A DNA stretch of 56,000 nucleotides from contig JAVHLB010000006.1 in assembly GCA_031082425.1 (NCBI GenBank), positions 1 to 56,000 of the forward strand. Reading direction: 5' to 3'. The position numbers and the translations under genes were made by a program. The notes beneath the pieces were generated by a model. It did no database searches, was not told where the DNA came from, and was given only the letters and a program-made list of their open reading frames with translations. Below are positions 1-9,600 of the stretch, piece after piece. This DNA comes from Candidatus Edwardsbacteria bacterium (GTDB lineage: Bacteria > Edwardsbacteria > AC1 > EtOH8). Within the stretch, counting starts at the first letter, position 1, and each line of letters begins with the position of its first letter.

Positions 1-94
1 CTTCGGCCCGGGAATCCATGCTGCCGGCACCCCATATAAACAGGACGATTAAAACGATCCTTTTCATTTCAACACCAATTAAAGATTTTTTCAT
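1..94 (-). CDS. N-terminal fragment of a signal-peptide protein (runs off the left edge)
   Basis: Only the first 31 codons are inside the window. The chosen ATG at 94 lies 6 bases after the stop of the C25 gene and has GGTAGG five bases upstream. A second in-frame ATG at 67 has only a weak TTGGTG. The residues form a hydrophobic core (IVLIVLFIWGAG) behind Lys-Arg, a typical Sec signal peptide, so the product is exported. It is the last visible gene of the operon 6428 to 1. In Bacteroidota, PorU is followed by the outer-membrane barrel PorV, so this position would suit a PorV-like protein, but the visible residues cannot show that. Confidence 0.6.
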   Translation of the reverse strand, partial: MKKSLIGVEMKRIVLIVLFIWGAGSMDSRAE

Positions 95-100
95 GGATAC

Positions 101-3100
101 CTACCGAAGAACCGCCATCTTACCGGTCCTCTCCTTGACCTGTCCCCCCTGGGAAACTGTGACCTTATAAAAATAGACCCCATTGGCGACGCCCCTTCCG
201 CTCTCATCACGCAGATCCCATCCAAAAGTACGCACCCCGGAGGTCAATCCCCCCTGGAAGGTCTTTATCAGCCTTCCCGCGACAGTGTATATCTTAAGTT
301 CATATTTGTCGGCCACATCACCCACATAGAAATAAAAGGTCGTGATGTCCCCGTTTACCGGATTGGGATAGTTTGCGATTTCTTTAAGGGCAAACTCGAT
401 CTTCACATCATTGAATATTTTGAGGGTGGATTTATTGCCCAAATTATCAGCCGCCCCGGCCTCCAGGCTGTGCCTTCCGTTTTTCAACCGGGCGGAATAC
501 ACCAGCTGAACACTGTGGCTTTTATCAGGATTGATCGCCAGGCTGTAATCCGGCCGGTTCACTATCTGGTTATCCAATTTAAGCCATATTGAATCGGCAT
601 TTATTCCATCCCGGTCCTCGATCATGACTGAATATTGGGGATCGGGAACACTGATAACCTGCCCCCAGCCCACCGCCTGCTGGTCCACCTTGGCGGTTAT
701 CTGCGGACCGGTGGTGTCCGTGGAGTACATGGCGGCAAATGTCCCGGACCGGGGAGAAAACCCGGAGATATAGCTGCCGTCAATCTGCGAGGGGATCAGC
801 TGCCAAAATCCGGTTATATCGTCATTCCTGAAAAGTTTAAGATGGTTCAGGTCCGTAGTGCTGTCTATATTATCCAGCTGGAGGGACACCCAAAGCGCCC
901 GGTTGTTTTCAAAAGCCCGGGAGGAATCCGTCAGCCCCACAAAATAGGCCTGCCCCAGGCTGTCAAAGGGGACCAGGCCGGACTGGGCGATGCCGTTTAT
1001 ATCGAACAGCTTCCGCCCGATAATGGCCACCGCGCTGTCGTGCAGGCAGGAATCGGGGAAAAAAGCTTTGATCTTGGAATAATAATCAAGGGTATCCTGA
1101 TTGTTGCCCCTGGCATCCAGTTGGTAATAATAGAAATCCTGTGACGGCACCCAATAGGCCGCCGAATTGTCGTTGGTGGTATCCTCCTGGGGATACGGCA
1201 ACACCAGGGTCCGGAGGGGATCTATCCGGTAATAAAGCTGGGTGAACTCCCCCTCGATCGTCCATGGCAGGCTTAACGTCTTTTCCTCTCCGGCGGTTAT
1301 GGCGTCAATAAGTCCCAGACCCAACAGGGAATCATCGCCGGAACGATGGAAAGATACCGGGATCGAATCGGCATCGATATCCCCCTGGTTCTTGATCGGG
1401 GCGTTGATGGTCAACACCCTCTTGCCGCCCAGGTAAACCGACCCCTGAGCCTGGCTGGAGGGGGTCAGATCGGCCCGGCGCAGTATCTTGTGGTTTTCCC
1501 AGCGCCCGGTCGTGATATTGCCCAAAGTATCCTGGGCCGAAACACGGAACACCAGGTAGATCTCCGACTGCGAAGGATAGTTTCCCTCCAGCCCGGCCAG
1601 GTACAGTTTGCTGTTCAGCCTGGCGGAATCTCCGGACAGGGTCATCAATGACTGATTAAAGACGTTTCCGGTGTCGGTGGTATCGTTGTAGCTTCCCCAG
1701 TGCCAGCGGCACCACACCGAATCGATGCCGTCAAGGCTCTGGACTATCCCGGTGATCTGTATGCTGTCGATGTCGGTGGGGGCGGAAGGGATTACCTTGA
1801 TCCCCGATACGGCCGGCCGGCTGATGCCCAAATATTCCACGGCCACCCAATCGGAATTCTCATCTTTCAGGTATATCTTCAAGTAAGCCTGCCCGGAAAG
1901 CGCCGAGTCGGGGATGGTTAGGTACGTTTGGGCCTGCCCCGCCGAGCTGGAGAAGGCATTCTGCGAAACGATTCTCCGCCCCGAGTCATATAATGAAATT
2001 ACCGCCAGGCCGGGTCCAAAAGGCCCGGTTATTTTTACCTGGGTGGAGTCCCCGGGGAAAACCGCCGTCTGTGATATTTCAACCCTCAACCCGGTATCCG
2101 GAAGGGCCAGCCGTACCGCCGGATCGCCCAGCAGGTTATAACTGGCCAGCATGTCCAGGGACTGGCCGGATGGCGGCAGTCCGCCGGACAGGCTGTATTT
2201 GGAGGACAAGGCGATGTCTCCAAAATACCGGAACCCCCTCCTATCCCAGGCATCCATGAAGGTGTTTTCCATGACGCAGCCGGTGATGCTGTCCCCGTAG
2301 GAAGCTCCGCTGCTGGTGTAAATCCCGATAGCCCCTCCGGGGTTGAAAATGAAAGATTCGCTGATGGAGGTATATAACGGGCTCTCAAAAGCGCCCGAGG
2401 AACAGGTGAAAGATCCGATCAGGGGCCACCTCCCCCAGTTATTCAGCCGGGGGACATCATAATACCAGAAGAAGCTCCCGTGCGACCACAGCTGGGCCCC
2501 GCCGTGCCCGTAAAACACCGCCACCGCCACCCCCTGATTGAGGCGGCTTATCAGGTCCTCCTTGTTCTGGTAGGCAGAGCCGTGATATACCTTGGCTATA
2601 TCGTATGCCGGGGAAACCATGGCCGCCAGCTTATCGCTGGGGCTGTAAAAATTATCCTCGACATTCAAGGGCCATCCGGCAACAAACAGGATGTCCTTAT
2701 GCCACCGGTCCAGGAACAACCGCTGATCATACAACTGGCGTTTGTTGTCCCAAACGGCAAATTCCTGGTTGGAATTCACCGGCAGCCGGCCTATCGACAT
2801 GTCCGGCAGAAAATCATCTCCCTTGACCCTTACGAAATAATCATCATCAGCCACCCCGCCGTACCAATCGGTCCTGGTTAAATGGACCGGGATCTGGTCG
2901 GGCTTGCTGTTACCCATGACATTCCGGGGATCGTAGCTGCCGTCGCCCATCAATAAGACATATTCCGGCTGGATCGACCAGTTTTCAAAAGCGTACTTAA
3001 GGTAATCCTTTATTGCTTTGTCCGCTGGTATTCCATCGTTGAACTCGTCGTAGATATCCGTCGTCAGCGCATAGATCGCATTGGGGTAGCTTGCCCCCCG

Positions 3101-4894
3101 GATCTGGACCATCTTCCCTGCCGAGGCGGTCAATTCATCCGACGTTATGACGACATATTCGGTACCGATGAATGCCGGATCCCTTAAGTTTGACGCTTTG
3201 TTCGGCGCCAGATCCCCCGGGGAAAGCCTTTTTTTATTGTCGCTCCGGATGACCACATATCTTTCATCGCCGTATATCCTGTCCTGAAAGGATAGATCGT
3301 AATCCAGGCCACTGACCCCCAGGGTTATCGCCGATCCGACTATCTTGCTAATACCCAGCTTGTAAACATCGACGGTGTAGGCCGGCAATCCGGTCAGGGT
3401 GTACTGCACCAGGGAATCGGAAATGCTGTTATCGGCGGCGAACGTCAGGTCCCCGCCGGGTACGGCGAAACCCCTTTTATAATCGATTTCAAGCCAGTTG
3501 ATCAGTATCTTGTTGCTGGTATTGGAGGTGGTATCATGCCTGACTGTCAGACTGTTGGCCCCGTTAATGACTGCTGCTGCCGGGAATTTGGCGCTGAATT
3601 CTTTCTCGGTCTGCTCATACCAGGCAAGATCGGCTATCAAATACCCGTTCAGCAGCAGCTGGACATGATGCCAGTCCGTAGTTATTCCGTGCAGGCTGCC
3701 CTTGATGATAAAGCTGTCGCCCGAAGAAATATGCGGGGAGGGAATATCGAGGCCTATCACCGCGCTGGCCGGATAATCCAGCCTTTTCCAGAACCACCGG
3801 TCGTGCTGATCGCTGTTCAAGCTGCTCAGCCTGTAGAACAGGCTGTCCTTTTCAAAATGGAGGGTCTCGGAAAAGTGGCTGGCCGGTGTCATTCCCGATA
3901 GAACCGGGGTTCCCTCCTCCTCCGCCATCCGGGCGCCTAAGGATCCGGTCAATGACAGGTAATACACATTGGCGTTGGAGAACTGATGATAATAGGTGGA
4001 GTCGCCCCGGCCGGCCTGCCCATAAAACTCGAAATAATCATCGGGATCGAAAACCCCGTCCGACTGCCCCTTAAAATACAGCGCGACCTCCCGTCCCTTA
4101 TGGATTATTTTCAATGAGCGGGGGTCGGTCAGACCGGGATTTATTCCCGCGGCCAGCAGGTCGTCATGGCCTACTTTATAGATGCCGTCGCTTTTGATAA
4201 ACATCTTATACGGCATGGTGTCGCACGATATCTGGCCGGTCTTGGATAAAGCTCGGTAGCCCCATTTTTCAGCCTGTTTGGGGTTGGCTACGGTTCCAAG
4301 CAAAACCTTGTTCAGCCGGCTTTGGGCCGGCGGAACACCCTGGGGATAGGTCCCGGTTATTTTATATTCTAGGGTGACCCTGATCCTCCGGCTGAAGATC
4401 ACCCGGGCGTTGGCCGGGTCGAAAACAACCGGGAAAACAGTTGCCGTCGACACCTTGGTGTTTCCGGCCCAGCCCGGGGCACTCACGCTTGCCGCCTGGG
4501 CTGGGTACTGGGCCCTTCCGGAATATATTGTCCGGTCGATCACAAAACCGTTTTCCATCTCGGCCGGAGCCGGGCTGGGAAGAGGAACAATGGGGATATA
4601 TTCCTTATCCAGCATTTCTATCCGGGTGATGATCGCCAAAGCGTTGTACGGGACCGCCAGCATTACGCTGTGCTGGGGCAAAGAAGGTCTCCCGCAGTCA
4701 ATGGTGTTGAAACAGCCCTCCACCGATATTTGGTGGTATATTCTATTGCCGGCAAGCACCGGGGAGGTTTTTATAGTGCCCGCCCCGAACTCAAGGATCA
4801 TTCCGGACTCATCGGATCTGATAATATCGATGTCGGCCAGGGCCGCCGCAGAAAAATAAAGCAGGCCGGCAATGACCGCTGCGTACTTTTTCAT
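101..4894 (-). CDS. Gingipain-type C25 cysteine peptidase with sorting domain, PorU-like
   Basis: A secreted 1597-residue protein with a signal peptide (residues 1-20). A C25 propeptide-like region is followed, near residues 230-310, by the 'DGIYKV...DPDDYFEFYGQ' module found before the catalytic domain in PorU and related proteins. The catalytic domain spans about 560-900. It has the GHGG histidine near 797 and the TCSSGAF cysteine near 830, the usual gingipain His/Cys spacing. Ig-like and CARDB-like modules follow, and the last 85 residues are a type A sorting domain ending KMAVLR. GAGGT lies 8 bases before the ATG. It sits 4 bases after the propeller gene and 6 bases before the next signal-peptide gene, so it is mid-operon. 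The enzyme could be the sortase PorU, which itself retains such a C-terminal domain, or an ordinary cargo protease. The PorU reading is inference; membership of C25 is firm. Confidence 0.88.
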   Translation of the reverse strand: MKKYAAVIAGLLYFSAAALADIDIIRSDESGMILEFGAGTIKTSPVLAGNRIYHQISVEGCFNTIDCGRPSLPQHSVMLAVPYNALAIITRIEMLDKEYIPIVPLPSPAPAEMENGFVIDRTIYSGRAQYPAQAASVSAPGWAGNTKVSTATVFPVVFDPANARVIFSRRIRVTLEYKITGTYPQGVPPAQSRLNKVLLGTVANPKQAEKWGYRALSKTGQISCDTMPYKMFIKSDGIYKVGHDDLLAAGINPGLTDPRSLKIIHKGREVALYFKGQSDGVFDPDDYFEFYGQAGRGDSTYYHQFSNANVYYLSLTGSLGARMAEEEGTPVLSGMTPASHFSETLHFEKDSLFYRLSSLNSDQHDRWFWKRLDYPASAVIGLDIPSPHISSGDSFIIKGSLHGITTDWHHVQLLLNGYLIADLAWYEQTEKEFSAKFPAAAVINGANSLTVRHDTTSNTSNKILINWLEIDYKRGFAVPGGDLTFAADNSISDSLVQYTLTGLPAYTVDVYKLGISKIVGSAITLGVSGLDYDLSFQDRIYGDERYVVIRSDNKKRLSPGDLAPNKASNLRDPAFIGTEYVVITSDELTASAGKMVQIRGASYPNAIYALTTDIYDEFNDGIPADKAIKDYLKYAFENWSIQPEYVLLMGDGSYDPRNVMGNSKPDQIPVHLTRTDWYGGVADDDYFVRVKGDDFLPDMSIGRLPVNSNQEFAVWDNKRQLYDQRLFLDRWHKDILFVAGWPLNVEDNFYSPSDKLAAMVSPAYDIAKVYHGSAYQNKEDLISRLNQGVAVAVFYGHGGAQLWSHGSFFWYYDVPRLNNWGRWPLIGSFTCSSGAFESPLYTSISESFIFNPGGAIGIYTSSGASYGDSITGCVMENTFMDAWDRRGFRYFGDIALSSKYSLSGGLPPSGQSLDMLASYNLLGDPAVRLALPDTGLRVEISQTAVFPGDSTQVKITGPFGPGLAVISLYDSGRRIVSQNAFSSSAGQAQTYLTIPDSALSGQAYLKIYLKDENSDWVAVEYLGISRPAVSGIKVIPSAPTDIDSIQITGIVQSLDGIDSVWCRWHWGSYNDTTDTGNVFNQSLMTLSGDSARLNSKLYLAGLEGNYPSQSEIYLVFRVSAQDTLGNITTGRWENHKILRRADLTPSSQAQGSVYLGGKRVLTINAPIKNQGDIDADSIPVSFHRSGDDSLLGLGLIDAITAGEEKTLSLPWTIEGEFTQLYYRIDPLRTLVLPYPQEDTTNDNSAAYWVPSQDFYYYQLDARGNNQDTLDYYSKIKAFFPDSCLHDSAVAIIGRKLFDINGIAQSGLVPFDSLGQAYFVGLTDSSRAFENNRALWVSLQLDNIDSTTDLNHLKLFRNDDITGFWQLIPSQIDGSYISGFSPRSGTFAAMYSTDTTGPQITAKVDQQAVGWGQVISVPDPQYSVMIEDRDGINADSIWLKLDNQIVNRPDYSLAINPDKSHSVQLVYSARLKNGRHSLEAGAADNLGNKSTLKIFNDVKIEFALKEIANYPNPVNGDITTFYFYVGDVADKYELKIYTVAGRLIKTFQGGLTSGVRTFGWDLRDESGRGVANGVYFYKVTVSQGGQVKERTGKMAVLR

Positions 4895-4898
4895 TCCT

Positions 4899-6428
4899 TT
4901 ACCTCACTACCATAATTTTTGCCACCGCCGAGGCCGCCCCGGAAGTCAATTTAGCAAAATAAATGCCGCTGGGCACTTTCCGGCCGGCCCGGTCCCGGCC
5001 GTTCCATTCCAAGGAGTGTTCCCCTTCGGCTAAATCACCGGTTAACAGCGTAGTGACCAGCTGGCCGGCAACATTGTAAACATCCATCCGGCCGTTATAT
5101 GATATCGGAAGTTGGCCCGACAGGCTGCCGGCAGGTGATGCTATGATATATTTTAGGACCGAACGGTCCGATGTCGGGTTGGGAAAAGTCGTGATGCTGC
5201 ACCAAGGTTTGATATCACTATCTGACAGGCCATCATCCTTCGGGGGCCAGGGATCTATGAATAAACTTTTGATGAATATATCCGGGCTTTTATTGACTGC
5301 CGGCTGATCACCGGTCCAGACCAGATGCATATTGCCCCGGGAATCGGCCGCCACCGAAGGTGATACCGCCCAGGCCCTCTGATCGGTCACCGGCTCCTCC
5401 TGTCCCCAGCTGCCGTTGGTGCTCTGCCGGTGATATATCTCGTAGTAGCCGCTGCGGTCATCCGCCCAGAAGATATCCACCAGACTATCCCGGCAGACCA
5501 TGACCGGGCCCTCGGTCCGGAAAGCAGTGGCGCTGAGAACCGTTTCCGGGCCCCAATTCCGTGACAGGAGGGAATACTTCCGGTAGCATATCTTGGAGCT
5601 GTTAAGCGACCAATCCTCCCAGACCACATGGATGTTGCCGAAATTATCGGCGGCTATGGCCGGGCTGAATGCCCCCAGCGAGCTATGACTGATAAGGCTG
5701 TCGCCCTCCCAGCCGCCGGCGGACATTTTTCGGAACCTTACCTGAAAGGTTCCGGAGCTGAAATCCTCCCAGACCACCGCCGGCAGTCCCTGGCACATGG
5801 TGACGCTCGGCATCCCGCAATAATCGGCATTCTCTCCCAGGACGCCCTCCGACCCCCAGCTGGATCCGGCGTATATCTTATAGTAAACCCGATAAAGGCC
5901 GCTCCTCTTATCCTGCCAGAAGGCGAACAGGCGGCCGTCCCCGGCAATGGCGATCGCGGGATTGGTGGACGGACCGGAGCTGACGGTAAGCCTGGTAATT
6001 CCGGTCCATTGATTGCTGCTGTATCTCCGGTAGGCGATCTCGAAGTTCTCGATATCGGTGGTGAACTCGTTGGTTTCCCAGGCCAGGTGGAAATTTCCCG
6101 CAGCATCGGTGGCGCATGAAGGATACCAGTTGTTGAGCCGGCTGTTGCCGATCAAACCGACCGTGGTGTCGCCGGACCAGACGCTCCCATCGTATCGCTT
6201 GAACCTGATCTGGCAGCCCATGTTGTTTGGGCTTGAATAGAAATCGTACCAGGCCAGATAGATGCAATTTTCGAAAACCGCCAGGCTGTGGCTGTTATTG
6301 GCCGTAGTGTATGATCCCCCGTCGGAGTTGGTCAGGTTGCTGTCGGCCGTCCAAACCTGGGCATAGGACAGAAGGGAAGCAAATCCAGCGACCGTTATGG
6401 TCATAAAAATAATTTTAAGATGTCTCAT
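4899..6428 (-). CDS. Secreted beta-propeller-like repeat protein with sorting domain
   Basis: A 509-residue protein with a signal peptide ending near residue 23 (LLSYAQ). Residues 40-400 hold about six repeats built around HLAWE, AFWQDKRSG, VVWEDFSSG, VVWEDWS, IFWADDRSG and HLVWTGD, each followed by an aromatic-rich strand. This resembles the BNR/sialidase-like propellers of Bacteroidota secreted proteins, although strict Asp-boxes (SxDxGxTW) are not seen, so no sialidase activity is claimed. Residues 420-509 form a type A sorting domain (FPNPTSDRS, YNVAGQLV, GRDRAGR, GIYFAKL, KIMVVR). GGTGG precedes the ATG. It is the first gene of an operon with the C25 protein (4-base gap). A consensus promoter lies about 180 bases upstream, leaving a long structured leader. 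Likely role: extracellular binding or adhesion. Confidence 0.82.
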   Translation of the reverse strand: MRHLKIIFMTITVAGFASLLSYAQVWTADSNLTNSDGGSYTTANNSHSLAVFENCIYLAWYDFYSSPNNMGCQIRFKRYDGSVWSGDTTVGLIGNSRLNNWYPSCATDAAGNFHLAWETNEFTTDIENFEIAYRRYSSNQWTGITRLTVSSGPSTNPAIAIAGDGRLFAFWQDKRSGLYRVYYKIYAGSSWGSEGVLGENADYCGMPSVTMCQGLPAVVWEDFSSGTFQVRFRKMSAGGWEGDSLISHSSLGAFSPAIAADNFGNIHVVWEDWSLNSSKICYRKYSLLSRNWGPETVLSATAFRTEGPVMVCRDSLVDIFWADDRSGYYEIYHRQSTNGSWGQEEPVTDQRAWAVSPSVAADSRGNMHLVWTGDQPAVNKSPDIFIKSLFIDPWPPKDDGLSDSDIKPWCSITTFPNPTSDRSVLKYIIASPAGSLSGQLPISYNGRMDVYNVAGQLVTTLLTGDLAEGEHSLEWNGRDRAGRKVPSGIYFAKLTSGAASAVAKIMVVR

Positions 6429-6464
6429 GAACCACCGTTATCATTTGCGGTTGATATAATAAAT

Positions 6465-6493
6465 GAAGCCGGTATCATCTGGATACCGGCTTC
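6465..6493 (-). other. Perfect 12-bp stem hairpin in the leader of the propeller/C25 operon
   Basis: GAAGCCGGTATC is followed by a 5-base loop and its exact complement. The hairpin lies 37 bases upstream of the start codon of the propeller gene and downstream of its predicted promoter, so it should be in the mRNA leader. The following bases (ATTTATTATA) are AT-rich but not a clean U-tract. It could be a leaky attenuator, an mRNA-stabilising stem or a protein-binding site. I cannot match the leader to a known riboswitch. Confidence 0.6.
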
Positions 6494-6607
6494 AAAACGA
6501 CGACAAACTAAAGCATAGCCAGTATCCATAGCTCACCATTTAAAACAAAGATGACTGTGATACTGACATTTAACTGGCTATAAGTGCCCCTTATCATATT
6601 TTTCGTT

Positions 6608-6636
6608 ATATTATCGTAAAGTGCGGTATTTGTCAA
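6608..6636 (-). promoter_or_regulatory. Sigma-70-type promoter for the propeller/C25 operon
   Basis: On the minus strand, TTGACA (6631-6636) and TAATAT (6608-6613) are separated by 17 bases. The -35 box is perfect. It lies just after the terminator of the preceding unit and about 180 bases before the ATG at 6428, implying a leader of about 170 nucleotides. Confidence 0.6.
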
Positions 6637-6642
6637 GGGGAA

Positions 6643-6676
6643 AAGCGCCACATAAATATATATTTATGCGGCGCTT
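6643..6676 (-). terminator. Intrinsic terminator of the Kelch-protein gene
   Basis: Near-perfect inverted repeat (AAGCGCC.CATAAATA / TATTTATG.GGCGCTT, one mismatch) 6 bases after the stop codon, followed by TTTTCCCC on the minus strand. Confidence 0.8.
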
Positions 6677-6682
6677 AAGATG

Positions 6683-9600
6683 TTATCTGAGCAACACCAG
6701 CTTCTTGGTGGCAGTTTTGTTTTCCGTCCCGGAGTTCATCTGCAACCGGTAGATATAGATACCATTGGCTACCTTCTGCCCCCGGCCATCATCCCCCGCC
6801 CACTTGATTGAATAGCTGCCGGCAGGTTTATTGCCCGAGACCAGGGTCTTCACCTTTTGGCCCAGGACATTATATACTGCAAGTTCTACTCGCGAATTTG
6901 ACGGTATTTGATAGCTGATATGGCAGAAACCCCTGGCCGGATTGGGATAAGACGGATGCAGCGCAAAGGATGAGACCACCACGCCAGGCTTGCCGCCGGA
7001 CACCCCGGTAACGGGACCGATGTCTGTGATCCTGCCCCAGCGCACCACCACATCAGAAATAACGGTATCCATCACCCCGGCCTTATAGATGTGGACATTG
7101 TACCGGCCCGGCTCCAGCCCGGCCAAAGTATAGTAGCCGCTATTATCGGTAGCTTCGGTGTTTTTAACCTTCGAGTCGGAGATGGCGCTCACCAAGGCTC
7201 CTACCACCGGGCCGTCGGTGGTGGTATTGCAAAGACCGGTTATGCCTCCGGCTTTATACCCAAAATAGATATCATCAGAAATGTAAGTGTCGGCCGTTTT
7301 ACCGCCAAAGATCCAGAGGCCTACGGAATCCAAAGCCGAGGCCGAATGGTAGGCCGCCGTGATCGGTAGATCGGTGGCCGTTGACCAAGTATTGGCGAAG
7401 GGAGTATAAGCCCCGACCTTGTTAAGATATCCATTGCTTGCATCCCAGCCGCCTATCATATACAGGGAATCGTTGAGGGAGGCAGCCGCGCCGAAAGCCA
7501 CTACCCAGGGGATGGCGGCCCTGCTCGCCCAGGCATTGGTCACCGGATTGTACTTGATGTGCGTTTGAAGTACTGAGCCATCAAGCTTCCGTCCACCAAT
7601 GCAATGTACCCTTTTTGTCCCCAAGCTGTCTAAAGTGGCAAACCCGATCCCGGCCCGGCCAAATGACGGTCCTCCCAACAGGGCTTTTTTGGTTACCCAG
7701 CTGTTAGAACCAGGCAGGTACAATTCCACGGTATCCAATCCGGGGAAGACCTCATTTAAGCCCCCTACGGCATAAACGGTGTCGGCTATGCTGGCCACAC
7801 CCAAAAACGCTCTGGGGGTGGGCATGCCGGCCAGGCCGGTGACCCAGGCATCACTTCCCGGCACATAGGCTTCGATGGTGGCTAACGGAAGGCTGTCGTT
7901 GTCGTAACCGCCGATCACATAGATGATGCTGTCCCCCACCGTGGCCGCTCCCAGCCCATAACGTGACGTAGGCATTGAGGTCAGGCTGGTCCATGGGTCA
8001 CCCCTAGAAGTGTCGGCTGCCGGATCATAGCAGAAAACTGTGTTGGTGGCGCCCAGATAGTCGCGCCCTCCGAACAAGTAGACCTTCCCGCCGGCCATGG
8101 CCGAGGCCGAGCCATATCGCCAGGAAGGCATGGTCGATTTCTTTTGCCAAATCAGGCTGGAGATATTGTTGGCCTGCTTTAGCGAAAGGCTCGCCAAAGA
8201 CGTGGAATCGGTTACTACCCCGATCCCGGACATCGAATCGGACGCGAACCAATCGACCGAGACCAGAATGTTATAAGTATCAGAGGCCAGGCCGGGAATG
8301 CTGTAATGGCCATCTGAACCGCTAATGGCGGAAACGGTATCGGCCGTCCTGGCGGCTTTGATCGTCGCCCCGGCAATCGGAGTGATGCCGTCCAGCTTGG
8401 TTATCAGGCCGTCTATCCAGCCGGTCAGGGAATGCATCGTATGATTGATGACCGAAGCAGAATCCCCGGCCAGCATGATGCCGGGCACCGTATCGGTCCG
8501 GCAGTAAGGAGCAGTGAAGATCAGGGTATCCCCGGCAGTGATTTCCAAACCGGAAAACTGATAATATCCGGAAATATCGGAAAAAGTGGAGTCACTATTG
8601 GCACCCCGGATATAGATCTTGGCCATCTTTACCGGAGTGATCCCATCGGCCCGGACGATGTCGCCCGACAGGTCGGCCCGTGAGGATATCAGGGTCAGGT
8701 TGTTTCCCCCATTATCCTGCTCATTGGTGACGGTTACATTGCTCAAGCTGGCAGACAGATAATTCACCGCCGAGGCCACCAGAGAATCGTACAGTCCGCC
8801 GGATATATTGCTGATGAAATACCTTCCGTTGTCATCCGCATAGGCCGAGTCAAGAGACGCCACCCCCTGATAGGCCACCACTTTGGCCCCGGGGATCGGC
8901 CCCCTTCCCGCGGTCCTTTCCACCATGCCGGAGACCGATCCGGCCAGGGCCGAAATAGCGGCTGATGGATTATTCCAGATATAAAGGGCCGAATCCGAAG
9001 CCGCCTGAAGTTCGGCCAGAGTATTTCCCGCCACCACGGCAAAGACCGCTCTGGCGGTATCGCCCGGATCCATGGTCCAGGGGCCGACCGAGGTCAGAAC
9101 ATTCTTGGCCGAAAGCTCCGGCTTGTAATTTTTTACCCAGACACTGGGAAGCCCCAGATAGCGGTATGTCACCCAAACGCTATGGTAATCATCGGAAGAA
9201 AAGGGAATGCCCAGGGTGATGGTGCCGGTGGCCGGATCATAACTGCCGCCCGGGTATCTATCTGTATTGCTGTCGTCGTAAACCCCTAATATCTCGACTA
9301 TTTTGGACAGGTCCAGCTCGGAGATGTCCAGGGTATCATCCTGCGGAAGCCAGGATGCATCATGCATGAATGTTGAATACCTTTCAAAAACCAAAGTATC
9401 CGGATCGATCGGCACCGCCAGGCTGATCATCCCGGAGGACTTGTCAAATGACCCTCCGGTATAATAATTAGTGCCGGTGCCGGAGCTGTCCTTGGCCCAA
9501 TAGACCCCTTCCACATTCTGAACCGCATAGGGATCTATCTGCAAAGTATAGCTATCCCAGGGTGTGGTGATGACCTTGTTGTAATAATAATTATAGGATA

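Noticed and set aside
6465..6600. Cyclic di-GMP or other known riboswitch in the propeller/C25 leader
   Set aside because: I compared the leader with the GEMM-I pattern and found no matching conserved core.
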